Shown here in pieces: positions 42,527-51,074 of a stretch of 64,000 nucleotides of DNA. The DNA comes from Pseudomonas sp. GGS8 (GTDB taxonomy: Bacteria; Pseudomonadota; Gammaproteobacteria; Pseudomonadales; Pseudomonadaceae): assembly GCF_024168645.1 (NCBI RefSeq), contig NZ_JALJWF010000001.1, positions 4,281,501 to 4,345,500 of the forward strand, in the 5' to 3' direction. Every line of letters begins with the position of its first letter. Position 1 is the stretch's first letter. The notes under the pieces are model-generated. The model saw nothing but the letters and a program-made list of their open reading frames with translations, had not been told where the DNA came from and did not search any database. Position numbers and translations under genes: made by a program.

Positions 42527-42675
42527 CTGTGGCGAGGGGGCTTGCCCCCGTTCGGCTGCGCAGCAGTCGTAGAACCTGTGCATGCGGTTTGCCAGACAGA
42601 CGGTGACTGCAGGTTTTGGGTCTGCTTCGCAGCCAACGGGGCGATGCGGCGTTCCGACAAGCCCCCTCGCCACAG
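42527..42675. repeat. 150-bp REP-flanked element, copy 2 (inverted)
   Basis: This copy of the element at 30595-30744 lies in opposite orientation. Its reverse complement begins with the same 43 bases, including GGCTTGTCGGAACGCCGCAT, and ends with the same inverse arm; the central 65 bases have diverged. Confidence 0.9.
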
Positions 42676-42788
42676 AGGTTGCGTTGTCTGTGTATGGCGT
42701 TCCCGCCGTACAAAGAGAGCACGTACATCCAATTTTTCCCTACCCCTTGGCGGCACTATTCAATCCAATGATTGAACAGGGGAGAGCC

Positions 42789-43205
42789 ATGAACGCTTCG
42801 CAACGGGATGAACAGGCGCGGGATGTCGGGCTGCTGTTTCTGCGGGTCAGCGGTGGTCTGTTTCTGCTGTGGGTTCACGGCTTGCCCAAGCTGCTGGACT
42901 TCAGTGCGCAGCTGCAACTGATTGAAGACCCGTTCCACCTCGGTGCCCACCTCACCCTGAGCCTGGCGATTTTCGCCGAAGTGCTGTGCCCGTTGCTGAT
43001 CGTCGCCGGTGTGCTGGCGCGTCTGGCGTGCTTGCCTATTCTGTTTGTGTTGCTGGTGGCGCTGCTGGTCGTGCATCCGCAATGGAGCGTGGCCGAAGGG
43101 CAGTTCGGCTGGCTGCTGTTGATCCTCTTCACCTCTGTGTTCATCGCCGGGCCTGGACGGCTGGCGCTCAATGTCCGTTTGCCCGGAGTGCTCCGTTATG
43201 CCTGA
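42789..43205 (+). CDS. DoxX family membrane protein
   Basis: The 138-residue inner-membrane protein has about four membrane segments (from LLFLRVSGGLFLLWVHGLPK to LLLILFTSVFIAGPG), as usual for DoxX/DoxD-like proteins linked to quinone or thiosulfate metabolism. The ATG at 42789 follows GGGGAGAG. It overlaps the next gene by 8 bases and is probably the first gene of a four-gene operon. Confidence 0.85.
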   Translation: MNASQRDEQARDVGLLFLRVSGGLFLLWVHGLPKLLDFSAQLQLIEDPFHLGAHLTLSLAIFAEVLCPLLIVAGVLARLACLPILFVLLVALLVVHPQWSVAEGQFGWLLLILFTSVFIAGPGRLALNVRLPGVLRYA

Positions 43206-43824
43206 AGCCCAAACTCAAAAAGCGCCGGGGTCCGATGAGATCGTGACGCTGATCGTCAAGCACCGGGTCAAGGCCGGTTTCGAAGCAGCCTATGAAGCCT
43301 GGCTGCGCAACATCGTCAGCGTAGCGGGGCGCACGGAAGGGCATCTGGGCGTGGACGTGATCCGCGGCAAGAACGGTGGCCTGGACATGTTCACCTGCGT
43401 GTTGCGCTTTTGCTCCACCGAGTCCATGCAGCACTGGCTCGATTCGCCGCAACGTCAGTCGTTGATCGATGAAGCCGCGCCGATGCTGGCCGACGGCGAC
43501 CAGACCGAGGTCAACCCGGTCAACGAATTCTGGTTCGCGCCGCTGGCCGATGCCGCGTCGCCGCCACCGCGCTGGAAGCAGGCCGTGGTGTCGTTGCTGG
43601 TGATTCTGCCGCACACCTTGCTGGTGCCGCTGCTCTGGGGGCCGCTGCTCAAACTCAACGCTTTTCTCTCCAACTACTTGGTCGCCACGTTCCTGATCAC
43701 CCTGACCATCGTGGTGTCGGTGGTGTACGTGTGCATGCCGGCTGCGACTCGCTTGTTTGCGCCGTGGCTGACGGCCAGTCAGCCACGGGAGCACCTCGAA
43801 TCCAACGCAAATTCGCCACGCTGA
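43198..43824 (+). CDS. Antibiotic biosynthesis monooxygenase (ABM) domain protein with membrane tail
   Basis: The 208-residue protein has a dimeric alpha/beta-barrel ABM domain (residues about 15-105, IVTLIVKHRVKAGFEAAYEA, FTCVLRFCSTESMQHWLDS) followed by two membrane helices (about 132-185, VVSLLVILPHTLLVPLLWGP and YLVATFLITLTIVVSVVYVC). ABM enzymes oxidise quinols or polyketides. The ATG lies inside the end of doxX. Together with the other genes of the operon it suggests aromatic or quinone turnover, but this is inference. Confidence 0.85.
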   Translation: MPEAQTQKAPGSDEIVTLIVKHRVKAGFEAAYEAWLRNIVSVAGRTEGHLGVDVIRGKNGGLDMFTCVLRFCSTESMQHWLDSPQRQSLIDEAAPMLADGDQTEVNPVNEFWFAPLADAASPPPRWKQAVVSLLVILPHTLLVPLLWGPLLKLNAFLSNYLVATFLITLTIVVSVVYVCMPAATRLFAPWLTASQPREHLESNANSPR

Positions 43825-43868
43825 GCCGGCGCTTTTTGCTTCATTTCAATGATGACGAAGGAACTGCG

Positions 43869-45707
43869 ATGAACGCCGATCTGATTCTGTTCAATGGCCA
43901 ATTTCATACCGTAGACCGCGAAAAACCCCTCGCCAGCGCCGTGGCGATCAAGGGCGGCCGCTTCGTCGCGGTCGGCACCGACGCCGAAGCCATGGCCCTG
44001 CGCGGCTCGGGCACCCAGGTGATCGACCTCAAGGGTCGCTGTGTCATCCCTGGCCTCAACGATTCGCACCTGCACCTGATCCGTGGCGGTTTGAACTACA
44101 ACCTCGAACTGCGCTGGGAAGGCGTGCCGTCCCTGGCTGATGCGTTGCGCATGCTCAAGGAGCAAGCTGACCGCACACCGACGCCGCAATGGGTACGGGT
44201 GGTCGGTGGCTGGAACGAATTCCAGTTTGCCGAGAAGCGCATGCCGACCCTGGAAGAGCTCAACCAGGCGGCGCCAGACACCCCGGTGTTCGTGCTGCAT
44301 TTGTACGACCGCGCCTTGCTCAACCGCGCTGCATTGCGGGTTGCCGGTTACACCCGCGACACGCCGAACCCGCCGGGCGGTGAAATCGTGCGTGATGCCA
44401 ACGGCAACCCGACCGGCATGCTGGTCGCGCGGCCCAACGCGATGATCCTCTACTCGACCCTGGCCAAGGGGCCGAAGCTGCCGCTGGAATATCAGGTCAA
44501 CTCGACCCGCCAGTTCATGCGTGAGCTCAACCGCCTCGGCCTGACCAGCGCGATTGATGCCGGCGGTGGTTTCCAGAATTACCCGGACGATTATCAGGTG
44601 ATCGAGCAGTTGGCCAAGGACGAGCAACTGACCATCCGCATTGCCTACAACCTGTTCACCCAGAAGCCGAAAGAAGAGCTGACCGATTTCCAGAACTGGA
44701 CCGGCAGCGTCAAGTTGCACCAGGGCGACGACTTCCTGCGGCACAACGGCGCTGGGGAAATGCTGGTGTTCTCGGCGGCGGACTTCGAGGACTTCCTCGA
44801 ACCGCGTCCGGACCTGCCGCAGACCATGGAGCAGGAGCTGGAGCCGGTGGTCCGCCATCTGGTGGAACAGCGCTGGCCGTTCCGTTTGCACGCCACTTAC
44901 AACGAATCCATCAGCCGCATGCTCGACGTGTTCGAGAAGGTCAACCGTGACATTCCGTTCAACGGTTTGCCGTGGTTCTTCGACCACGCCGAAACCATCA
45001 CCCCACACAACATCGAGCGGGTGAGGGCGCTGGGCGGTGGCATTGCGATCCAGGACCGCATGGCGTTCCAGGGTGAATATTTTGTCGACCGCTATGGCAA
45101 GCAGGCCGCCGAATCTACCCCGCCGATCAAGCGCATGTTGGCCGAGGGCGTACCGGTCGGCGCCGGCACCGATGCCACGCGAGTGTCCAGCTACAATCCA
45201 TGGACTTCGCTGTACTGGATGGTCAGCGGCCGCACTGTCGGTGGCCTGGCGCTGTACGAGGAAGGCTTGCCACGGCAGACCGCGCTGGAACTGTTCACCC
45301 ATGGCAGTGCCTGGTTCTCGTCCGAGCAGGGCAAGAAGGGCCAGATCAAGGTCGGACAACTGGCGGACGTCGCGGCGCTGAGCGCGGACTTCTTCAGCGT
45401 CGAGGAAGAAGCGATCAAGTGGATCGAGTCGGTATTGACCGTGGTCGGCGGCAAGGTGGTGTACGCCGCCGGCGACTTCGAAAAACTCGGGCCTGTCAGC
45501 CTGCCGGTGCTGCCGGACTGGTCGCCGGTGGCGAAGGTTCCGGGACACTGGCGGCCGAACGCGCCGATGCAGGCGCAGGTACACCAGTGCAGCGGCCCGT
45601 GCGCCGTGCATACCCACAGCCATGAGAAGGCCCGTATGTCGAACGTGCCGGTGAGTGACTTCGCCGGTTTCTGGGGCGCCTTCGGCTGTTCCTGCTTCGC
45701 GTTCTGA
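43869..45707 (+). CDS. Amidohydrolase, YtcJ-like
   Basis: The 612-residue protein belongs to the amidohydrolase superfamily: DSHLHLIRGG (metal His-x-His, about residue 65-74), HATYNESISRML, DHAETITPHNIE and GTDATRVSSYNPW near the C-terminal barrel. It hydrolyses C-N bonds of unknown substrates and is cytosolic. The last 45 residues are Cys/His-rich (HQCSGPCAVHTHSH and GAFGCSCFAF), beyond the typical domain. The start at 43869 has GGAAC before it. It lies 44 bases after the ABM gene. Confidence 0.9.
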   Translation: MNADLILFNGQFHTVDREKPLASAVAIKGGRFVAVGTDAEAMALRGSGTQVIDLKGRCVIPGLNDSHLHLIRGGLNYNLELRWEGVPSLADALRMLKEQADRTPTPQWVRVVGGWNEFQFAEKRMPTLEELNQAAPDTPVFVLHLYDRALLNRAALRVAGYTRDTPNPPGGEIVRDANGNPTGMLVARPNAMILYSTLAKGPKLPLEYQVNSTRQFMRELNRLGLTSAIDAGGGFQNYPDDYQVIEQLAKDEQLTIRIAYNLFTQKPKEELTDFQNWTGSVKLHQGDDFLRHNGAGEMLVFSAADFEDFLEPRPDLPQTMEQELEPVVRHLVEQRWPFRLHATYNESISRMLDVFEKVNRDIPFNGLPWFFDHAETITPHNIERVRALGGGIAIQDRMAFQGEYFVDRYGKQAAESTPPIKRMLAEGVPVGAGTDATRVSSYNPWTSLYWMVSGRTVGGLALYEEGLPRQTALELFTHGSAWFSSEQGKKGQIKVGQLADVAALSADFFSVEEEAIKWIESVLTVVGGKVVYAAGDFEKLGPVSLPVLPDWSPVAKVPGHWRPNAPMQAQVHQCSGPCAVHTHSHEKARMSNVPVSDFAGFWGAFGCSCFAF

Positions 45708-45774
45708 GTCTTGCAACAAAAGCGTCGGCCATGTGTGGTCGACGCTTCACTCACCACCCTCCGAGGAGTTTCAC

Positions 45775-46401
45775 ATGAGCAACGTTCCTTACAAACGTCT
45801 GAACAAAGATGACGCCGTTGTGCTGCTGGTCGATCACCAGACCGGCCTGATCTCTCTGGTGCAGGATTTCTCGCCCAACGAATTCAAGAACAACGTGCTG
45901 GCCCTGGGCGACATCGCCAAGTTCTTCAACCTGCCGACCATCCTCACCACCAGTTTCGACGCAGGCCCGAACGGCCCGATCGTGCCTGAACTGCGCGAGC
46001 AATTCCCGGACGCGCCGTTCATTCAGCGTCCAGGCCAGATCAACGCCTGGGACAACGAAGACTTCGTCAAAGCCATCAAGGCTACCGGCCGCAAGCAACT
46101 GATCATCGCCGGCGTGGTGACTGACGTCTGCGTGGCGTTCCCGACCCTGTCGGCCATTGCCGAAGGCTTTGAAGTATTCGTGGTAACCGACTCTTCCGGC
46201 ACCTTCAACACCACCGTGCAACAAGCGGCGTGGGCACGCATGTCGGCGGCGGGTGCACACCTGCTGAACTGGTTCGCCGTGGCCTGCGAGCTGCAAGGCG
46301 ACTGGCGCAACGACATGGAAGGCCTGGCCAACCTGTTGTCCCAGCGTCTGCCGAACTACCGCAACCTGATCAACAGCTACACCAAGTTCACTGCCAAGTA
46401 A
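45775..46401 (+). CDS. ycaC: YcaC-like isochorismatase-family hydrolase
   Basis: The 208-residue protein closely matches E. coli YcaC: VVLLVDHQTGLISLVQDF with Asp20, GPNGPIVPELREQFPDAPF and VVTDVCVAFPTLSAI with Cys119. These Asp and Cys residues form the isochorismatase-like active site; YcaC itself has unknown substrate and forms octamers. AGGAG is 8 bases upstream of the ATG. It is the last gene of the doxX operon and is followed by a perfect palindrome. Confidence 0.93.
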   Translation: MSNVPYKRLNKDDAVVLLVDHQTGLISLVQDFSPNEFKNNVLALGDIAKFFNLPTILTTSFDAGPNGPIVPELREQFPDAPFIQRPGQINAWDNEDFVKAIKATGRKQLIIAGVVTDVCVAFPTLSAIAEGFEVFVVTDSSGTFNTTVQQAAWARMSAAGAHLLNWFAVACELQGDWRNDMEGLANLLSQRLPNYRNLINSYTKFTAK

Positions 46402-46407
46402 GAAGAT

Positions 46408-46487
46408 CAAAAGATCGCAGCCTGCGGCAGCTCCTACAATTGGAATGCGTTCCTCCTGTAGGAGCTGCCGCAGGCTGCGATCTTTTG
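46408..46487. repeat. Perfect inverted repeat with 31-base arms (REP type 2)
   Basis: The arm at 46408-46438, which begins CAAAAGATCGCAGCCTGCGG, is the exact reverse complement of 46457-46487. The spacer is 18 bases. The core (GGAGCTGCCGCAGGCTGCGA) is a second REP family of this genome. It sits between the convergent ycaC and channel genes and could end both transcripts. Confidence 0.93.
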
Positions 46488-46490
46488 CTT

Positions 46491-47918
46491 TTAGCGTTTT
46501 TGCAACCATCCCAAAAAACCACCTTTCCTGATCGGCAGCGGTTTGGCCATCAACGCCAGCCGACTGTTCTGCTGGCGCACCGCCTGCAGCTTGTTCAACG
46601 CCCGGCCCACTTCACCGCGCTGTTCCATGCACTGGCGGGTGAGGTTCTTGTCGAGACGGTAGATGATCGAAGATGTCAGCGCGGTGAACGTCGCCTGCGA
46701 CGGCGTATCGGCCAGGATGCTCTGTTCGCCCATGACTTCGCTCGGCCCCATGCGACCGGCCTCGGTGAAACCATTGCCGTCCGGCACGCTGGCGCTGACG
46801 ACGCCGGTGGCGATCACGAACAGGCTGTCCGGCACGTCATACAGATCCAGCACCACTTCGCCCGCGGCGTATTGTTGCGCGACCATCGATTCGGCGAGGC
46901 GGTCGCGTTCCTCATGGCTCAGTGAGCGGAAAATCTTCACTTCGTCGAGCAGTGCGCGGGCGCGAGTCGAGGGTTCGATCACGCCGTCGGGGTGTCGCGA
47001 GATGCCAGCCGCTTCCAGATGGCGATGGGCGAGGTCGAACAGTTGATTGCGCACGTCGCTCTTTTTGCCCAGCTCGGCGATGAACCCGCTGGCCACGTAT
47101 TCGGACATCTCTTCGCCGGCCTCTTTCAACACCGCTTTGGGTGCCGGGTTCAGCAACAGGTTGCTGCTGCCTTGCAGCGTGCGGTCGAGGGCGTCGAGCA
47201 CCCGGCGTGGGCGGATGTGGTTCGCCACCTTGATGCTGATCGACACCCCGTGCAGGTTGTTCGGGCGGCTGAGGTTGACGATCTTGGCCTTGGCCGCCAC
47301 CGAGTTCGGCACCACGGCCATCGTGCCGGCGCTGCTCAACAGGTGCGTGGCGCGCCAGTTAATGTCCAGCACTTTGCCTTCGACGCCATCGATCACCACA
47401 AAGTCGTCCACCTGATAGGGTTTGGTGGTGTTGAGCACAATGCCGGAGAACACGTCAGCCAACGTACTCTGCAACGCCAGACCGACCACGATGGCGAACA
47501 CGCCGGAAGTTGCGAGCAGACCTTTGACCGGCAGATCCAGCACATAGCCGGCGGCCGCGACGATGGAGGCCAGAAACACCAGCGCACCGATAACGTCCTG
47601 CAACAAACGGCCGCTGTGACCTATGCGGCGCATCAACACCAGACCGAACACTTCCGTGAGCACCCGTGCGGCGTACAACCACCAGAGAATCCCCAACGCC
47701 GTAGCACCGAGTTGCGCCACCGGGTCATCGGCAAACAACGGCGTCTGCAACGGGCTGACACCGGCGTTGATGACCAGCGCACTGAACGCCAGAAACAACA
47801 CCAGCCGCACACCGACCTTTGGCGCGCGATGCTTGAACGGGACGAGGTGCCAGAGCAGAGCGTCGAGCGCCAGCAGCAGGGCGCTCCAAGGCAACAGGTG
47901 GGCAGAGAAAAGGCTCAT
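46491..47918 (-). CDS. MscS-family channel with cyclic-nucleotide-binding domain
   Basis: The 475-residue protein has about four or five membrane segments in the first 180 residues, the MscS pore/beta-domain signature (GVFAIVVGLALQSTLADVFS, near 145-165; DDFVVIDGVEGKVLDINWRA) and a C-terminal cNMP-binding fold (residues about 340-460: VVLDLYDVPDSLFVIATGVV and GPSEVMGEQSILADTPSQA). It may be a cyclic-nucleotide-gated small-conductance channel (bCNG type) for osmotic or second-messenger control. It is convergent with ycaC. Confidence 0.9.
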   Translation of the reverse strand: MSLFSAHLLPWSALLLALDALLWHLVPFKHRAPKVGVRLVLFLAFSALVINAGVSPLQTPLFADDPVAQLGATALGILWWLYAARVLTEVFGLVLMRRIGHSGRLLQDVIGALVFLASIVAAAGYVLDLPVKGLLATSGVFAIVVGLALQSTLADVFSGIVLNTTKPYQVDDFVVIDGVEGKVLDINWRATHLLSSAGTMAVVPNSVAAKAKIVNLSRPNNLHGVSISIKVANHIRPRRVLDALDRTLQGSSNLLLNPAPKAVLKEAGEEMSEYVASGFIAELGKKSDVRNQLFDLAHRHLEAAGISRHPDGVIEPSTRARALLDEVKIFRSLSHEERDRLAESMVAQQYAAGEVVLDLYDVPDSLFVIATGVVSASVPDGNGFTEAGRMGPSEVMGEQSILADTPSQATFTALTSSIIYRLDKNLTRQCMEQRGEVGRALNKLQAVRQQNSRLALMAKPLPIRKGGFLGWLQKR

Positions 47919-47941
47919 GGATTGCACTCCAGCGGGCACAA

Positions 47942-47971
47942 AAAACTCGCCACACCCTGGGGTGTGGCGAG
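47942..47971 (-). terminator. Terminator of the esterase gene
   Basis: On the minus strand the stem CTCGCCACACC / GGTGTGGCGAG with loop CCAG is followed by TTTTT. It begins 10 bases past the esterase stop. Confidence 0.9.
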
Positions 47972-47980
47972 CGCTTGGAC

Positions 47981-48997
47981 TTAGTTCAGATGCGTCTTGA
48001 GCTCAGCCGCGGCCTGACGTACCGCCGCTTTGACTTCCGGAATCTGATTCAGCGGATTGAGCAGGCCAAAGTCATGAATCATCCCGTTGTAGCGCACCGA
48101 GGTCACCGGCACACCGGCCGCATCGAGGTGGCGGGCGTAGCCTTCGCCTTCGTCACGCAGCACGTCGAATTCGGCGGTCTGCACCAGTGCGGCAGGCAGG
48201 CCTTTGAGTTGTTCGGTGCTGGCGTTGAGCGGCGAGGCATGAATCTGCGCACGTTCGGCCGGGTTGGTGGTGTAGTTGTCCCAGAACCATTGCATCATCC
48301 CTTTGGTGAGGAAGTGCCCCTCGGCGAATTGCTGGTACGAGCCGTCGTCGAACTGCGCGTTGGTCACCGGCCACATCAACAGTTGGAAGCGCAGGGCAGG
48401 GGTTTTCTGTTCCTTGGCCATCAGCGCCACGACCGCCGCCATGTTGCCGCCGACGCTGTTGCCGGCCACCGCCAGTCGCTTGCCATCGACACCGATCTCT
48501 TTGCCATGCTCGGCCACCCATTTGGTCGCGGTGTAGGCCTGGTTGATAGCGGTCGGGTAGTGCGCTTCCGGCGACGGCGTGTAGTCGACGTATACCGCGA
48601 CTGCGCCGGAGCCCACCACCAGGTCACGGATCAGGCGCTGGTGAGTCGGGAAGTCGCCCAATACCCAGCCGCCACCGTGGAAGAACATGAACACGGGCAA
48701 CTCGCCCTTGACCTTGGCCGGACGCACCACTTTCAGGTTGATGGTCTGGCCATCGACCTTGATCGCCTTGTCGCTGATTTCAACACCCGACAGATCAACC
48801 TTCACCGAAGCCTGGGCGCCGGTCAGCACCGCGCGGGCGTCTTTCGGGCTCAGCTGTTCCAGCGGTTTGCCACCGCCGGCGGCGAGCGCATCGAGGAAGG
48901 CCTGGGTGTTGTGTTCGACACCGGGGCTGCCGGCGGCGAATGCGTTGCCGATGGACAGGGCGAGGACGGAAGCGGCGAGGGTGTTCTTGATGTTCAT
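47981..48997 (-). CDS. Secreted alpha/beta hydrolase, hormone-sensitive-lipase family esterase
   Basis: The 338-residue protein has a signal peptide MNIKNTLAASVLALSIGNAF then AAGSP, the oxyanion hole motif FFHGGGWVLGDF (about 123-134) and the nucleophile elbow AGNSVGGN (about 191-198), both typical of family IV esterases. The catalytic His is in NGMIHDFG. AAGGAT precedes the ATG at 48997. It is divergent from a LysR gene across 160 bases, which probably regulates it. Confidence 0.9.
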   Translation of the reverse strand: MNIKNTLAASVLALSIGNAFAAGSPGVEHNTQAFLDALAAGGGKPLEQLSPKDARAVLTGAQASVKVDLSGVEISDKAIKVDGQTINLKVVRPAKVKGELPVFMFFHGGGWVLGDFPTHQRLIRDLVVGSGAVAVYVDYTPSPEAHYPTAINQAYTATKWVAEHGKEIGVDGKRLAVAGNSVGGNMAAVVALMAKEQKTPALRFQLLMWPVTNAQFDDGSYQQFAEGHFLTKGMMQWFWDNYTTNPAERAQIHASPLNASTEQLKGLPAALVQTAEFDVLRDEGEGYARHLDAAGVPVTSVRYNGMIHDFGLLNPLNQIPEVKAAVRQAAAELKTHLN

Positions 48998-49157
48998 GTG
49001 CAAATCCTTTTTAAATCGTTTGAGTTTTTATGCCTTGGGATCGGGCTGCTGTGGCGCTGGGGTTCAGGCCTCAGCAACACCGTGAGCACAGATTAATGAG
49101 ATGCCGGAAAGTGAAAAAGCGGCTATAAAGCGTTTTACTGTCAACCAGAGCGCGACA

Positions 49158-50063
49158 ATGAACCCGTTCGAGGATATGCGTCTTTTTTGCCAGGTCATGG
49201 AATCTGGCAGCTTCACTGCGGCAGCCGATCAATTAGGGCTGTCCAAGCAATTCGTCAGCCGCCGCCTGATGCAACTGGAAGAGCGTCTCGGCGTGCGCTT
49301 GCTCAACCGTTCGACCCGGCGCTTGGACGTCACGCCGCTGGGGCAGAGTTATTACGAATCAGCCCTGCGCCTGCTCAGCGAAGTCGAGCAAGTGGAACAG
49401 GGCATCGCCGGCCAGACCACCGAACCTCGCGGCACTATTCGCCTGAGCGCGCCGTTGTCGTTTGCCGTGGCGCATCTGGGTAGCCTGTTACCGGAGTTTT
49501 TGCAGCGTTATCGCGATGTCACCGTGGAAGTCGACCTGAGTGATCGGCCAGTGGACTTGCTCGGTGAGGGTTACGATTTGGCCTTGCGCATCGGCGTGCT
49601 GGAAGACTCGACACTGATCGCCCGACGCCTCGCCTCCATCGAGCGAGTGTATTGCGCCAGCCCGGTGTATCTGGCCGATCGGGGCACGCCGCATAAACCC
49701 GAGGATTTGCATACTCACGATTGCCTGCCTTACGGCCACGGTCGTCAGGTGCAATGGCGTTTCGAGGGGCGGGGCAAACCGCTGAACGTCAACGTCACTG
49801 GGCGGATGCGGGTCAACAATGGTGAGTTGCTCAAGGACGCGGCCATCGCCGGCATGGGGATCACCTACCTGCCGACATTCATCGTCGGTTCGGCCCTGGA
49901 GGACGGCCGACTCGTGCCGGTGCTGGATGATTTTCGCCCCGAGCCGCTGACCTTGTCGGCTGTCTACCCGCAGCATCGCCAGAGTTCGCGACCGGTGCAG
50001 GCCCTGATTGAGTTTTTGCGTGAGCGGTTGAATCAACGCGAAGAGGGTTCGCACTGTCGGTGA
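49158..50063 (+). CDS. LysR-family transcriptional regulator
   Basis: The 301-residue protein has the winged HTH MRLFCQVMESGSFTAAADQL and SKQFVSRRLMQLEERLG (about 7-60) and the effector domain of the CrgA/DmlR-like branch (GTIRLSAPLSFAVAHLG). The ATG at 49158 is preferred over 49101. It is transcribed away from the esterase gene and is therefore its likely regulator. Confidence 0.92.
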   Translation: MNPFEDMRLFCQVMESGSFTAAADQLGLSKQFVSRRLMQLEERLGVRLLNRSTRRLDVTPLGQSYYESALRLLSEVEQVEQGIAGQTTEPRGTIRLSAPLSFAVAHLGSLLPEFLQRYRDVTVEVDLSDRPVDLLGEGYDLALRIGVLEDSTLIARRLASIERVYCASPVYLADRGTPHKPEDLHTHDCLPYGHGRQVQWRFEGRGKPLNVNVTGRMRVNNGELLKDAAIAGMGITYLPTFIVGSALEDGRLVPVLDDFRPEPLTLSAVYPQHRQSSRPVQALIEFLRERLNQREEGSHCR

Positions 50064-50156
50064 TTACAAGATCGCAACAAAGCTCGAATGGTGATTTTCC
50101 TGACGCTGATCCAGACTCATGCCGGCCAATCAAAGGCCCGAATTCTGGAGCGTGCA

Positions 50157-50963
50157 ATGGAAATGCCGACAAAAGAAAAAGCCATCGCCAGCAATCGCGA
50201 TGCCTGGAATGACTCTGCCCAACACCACAAAGACACCCCTGAGTGGCAGGCCTGTTCGAGTGCCGTGAGCCATGGCGATTTTTCCTGCCTGGATGACACT
50301 CTCACCGGGTTGCTTCAACAGGTCGGCGTCGACGGCAAGGATGTGGTGCAACTGGGCTGCAACAATGGCCGGGAAAGCCTTTCGCTGTTTGCGCTGGGTG
50401 CGCGCAGCGTAGTGGGCGTCGACCAGTCCGGGGCCTTTCTCGATCAGGCCCGGGAGCTGGCATCCCGTTCGCCTCATCAGCCCGAATTCATCGAGGCTGA
50501 CATCCATCACCTGCCGATGGAACTTCACCAGCGCTTCGACGTGGCGCTGATCACCATCGGCGTATTGAACTGGATGCCGGACATCGGCGAGTTCTTGCGC
50601 CATGTCGCGCAAACCCTCAAACCCGGCGGCAGCCTGGTGATCTACGAAACCCACCCGTTCCTGGAAATGTTCGACCCCGAGTCAGCCGATCCCTATCGCC
50701 CGGACAGCTCGTATTTTCGCCGTGAGCCTTTCGTCCAGGACCAACCGATCGTCTACGAAGGCAAAGTCGAACAGCAGGCCTCGGCGTCCTACTGGTTCGT
50801 CCACACCCTGAGTGCCATCTTCACCGGTGCCGTGGAGGCGGGGTTGCAGATCAGTCATTTCAAGGAACACCCACATTCCAATCGCGAAGAACTCTACGAC
50901 AAGTATCAGCAGCAAAAGGCGCAGTTGCCGTTGTGTTACACGTTGGTGGCGGTGAAGCGCTGA
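50157..50963 (+). CDS. SAM-dependent methyltransferase
   Basis: This 268-residue class I methyltransferase has motif I VVQLGCNNGRESLSLFALGA (about 62-81), the acidic SAM ribose residue in VVGVDQSGAFL and motif IV GVLNWMPDIGEFLRHVAQTL (about 142-161). The cofactor site is intact; the substrate is unknown. The ATG at 50157 sits after GGAGCG. It stands alone between the LysR gene and the exopolysaccharide operon. Confidence 0.88.
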   Translation: MEMPTKEKAIASNRDAWNDSAQHHKDTPEWQACSSAVSHGDFSCLDDTLTGLLQQVGVDGKDVVQLGCNNGRESLSLFALGARSVVGVDQSGAFLDQARELASRSPHQPEFIEADIHHLPMELHQRFDVALITIGVLNWMPDIGEFLRHVAQTLKPGGSLVIYETHPFLEMFDPESADPYRPDSSYFRREPFVQDQPIVYEGKVEQQASASYWFVHTLSAIFTGAVEAGLQISHFKEHPHSNREELYDKYQQQKAQLPLCYTLVAVKR

Positions 50964-50997
50964 GCGTCAGATCTGAGGAATGAGTTGCACTGACTAA

Positions 50998-51025
50998 CGC
51001 CATCGCGAGCCTGCTCGCGATGGCG
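50998..51025. repeat. REP-like hairpin
   Basis: CGCCATCGCGAGC and GCTCGCGATGGCG are exact inverses with a 2-base loop. It is a tight palindrome of the GAGCCTGCTC REP family between convergent genes and could stop both transcripts. Confidence 0.85.
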
Positions 51026-51074
51026 GCGACACAGCCCTCAGTCAAGCAACGGCAATCGCTCCCGCACCGGCCAC

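Noticed and set aside
43779-45719. Antisense open frame of about 646 codons opposite the amidohydrolase
   Set aside because: No family match, no ribosome site, low-complexity composition; the amidohydrolase has full domain motifs.
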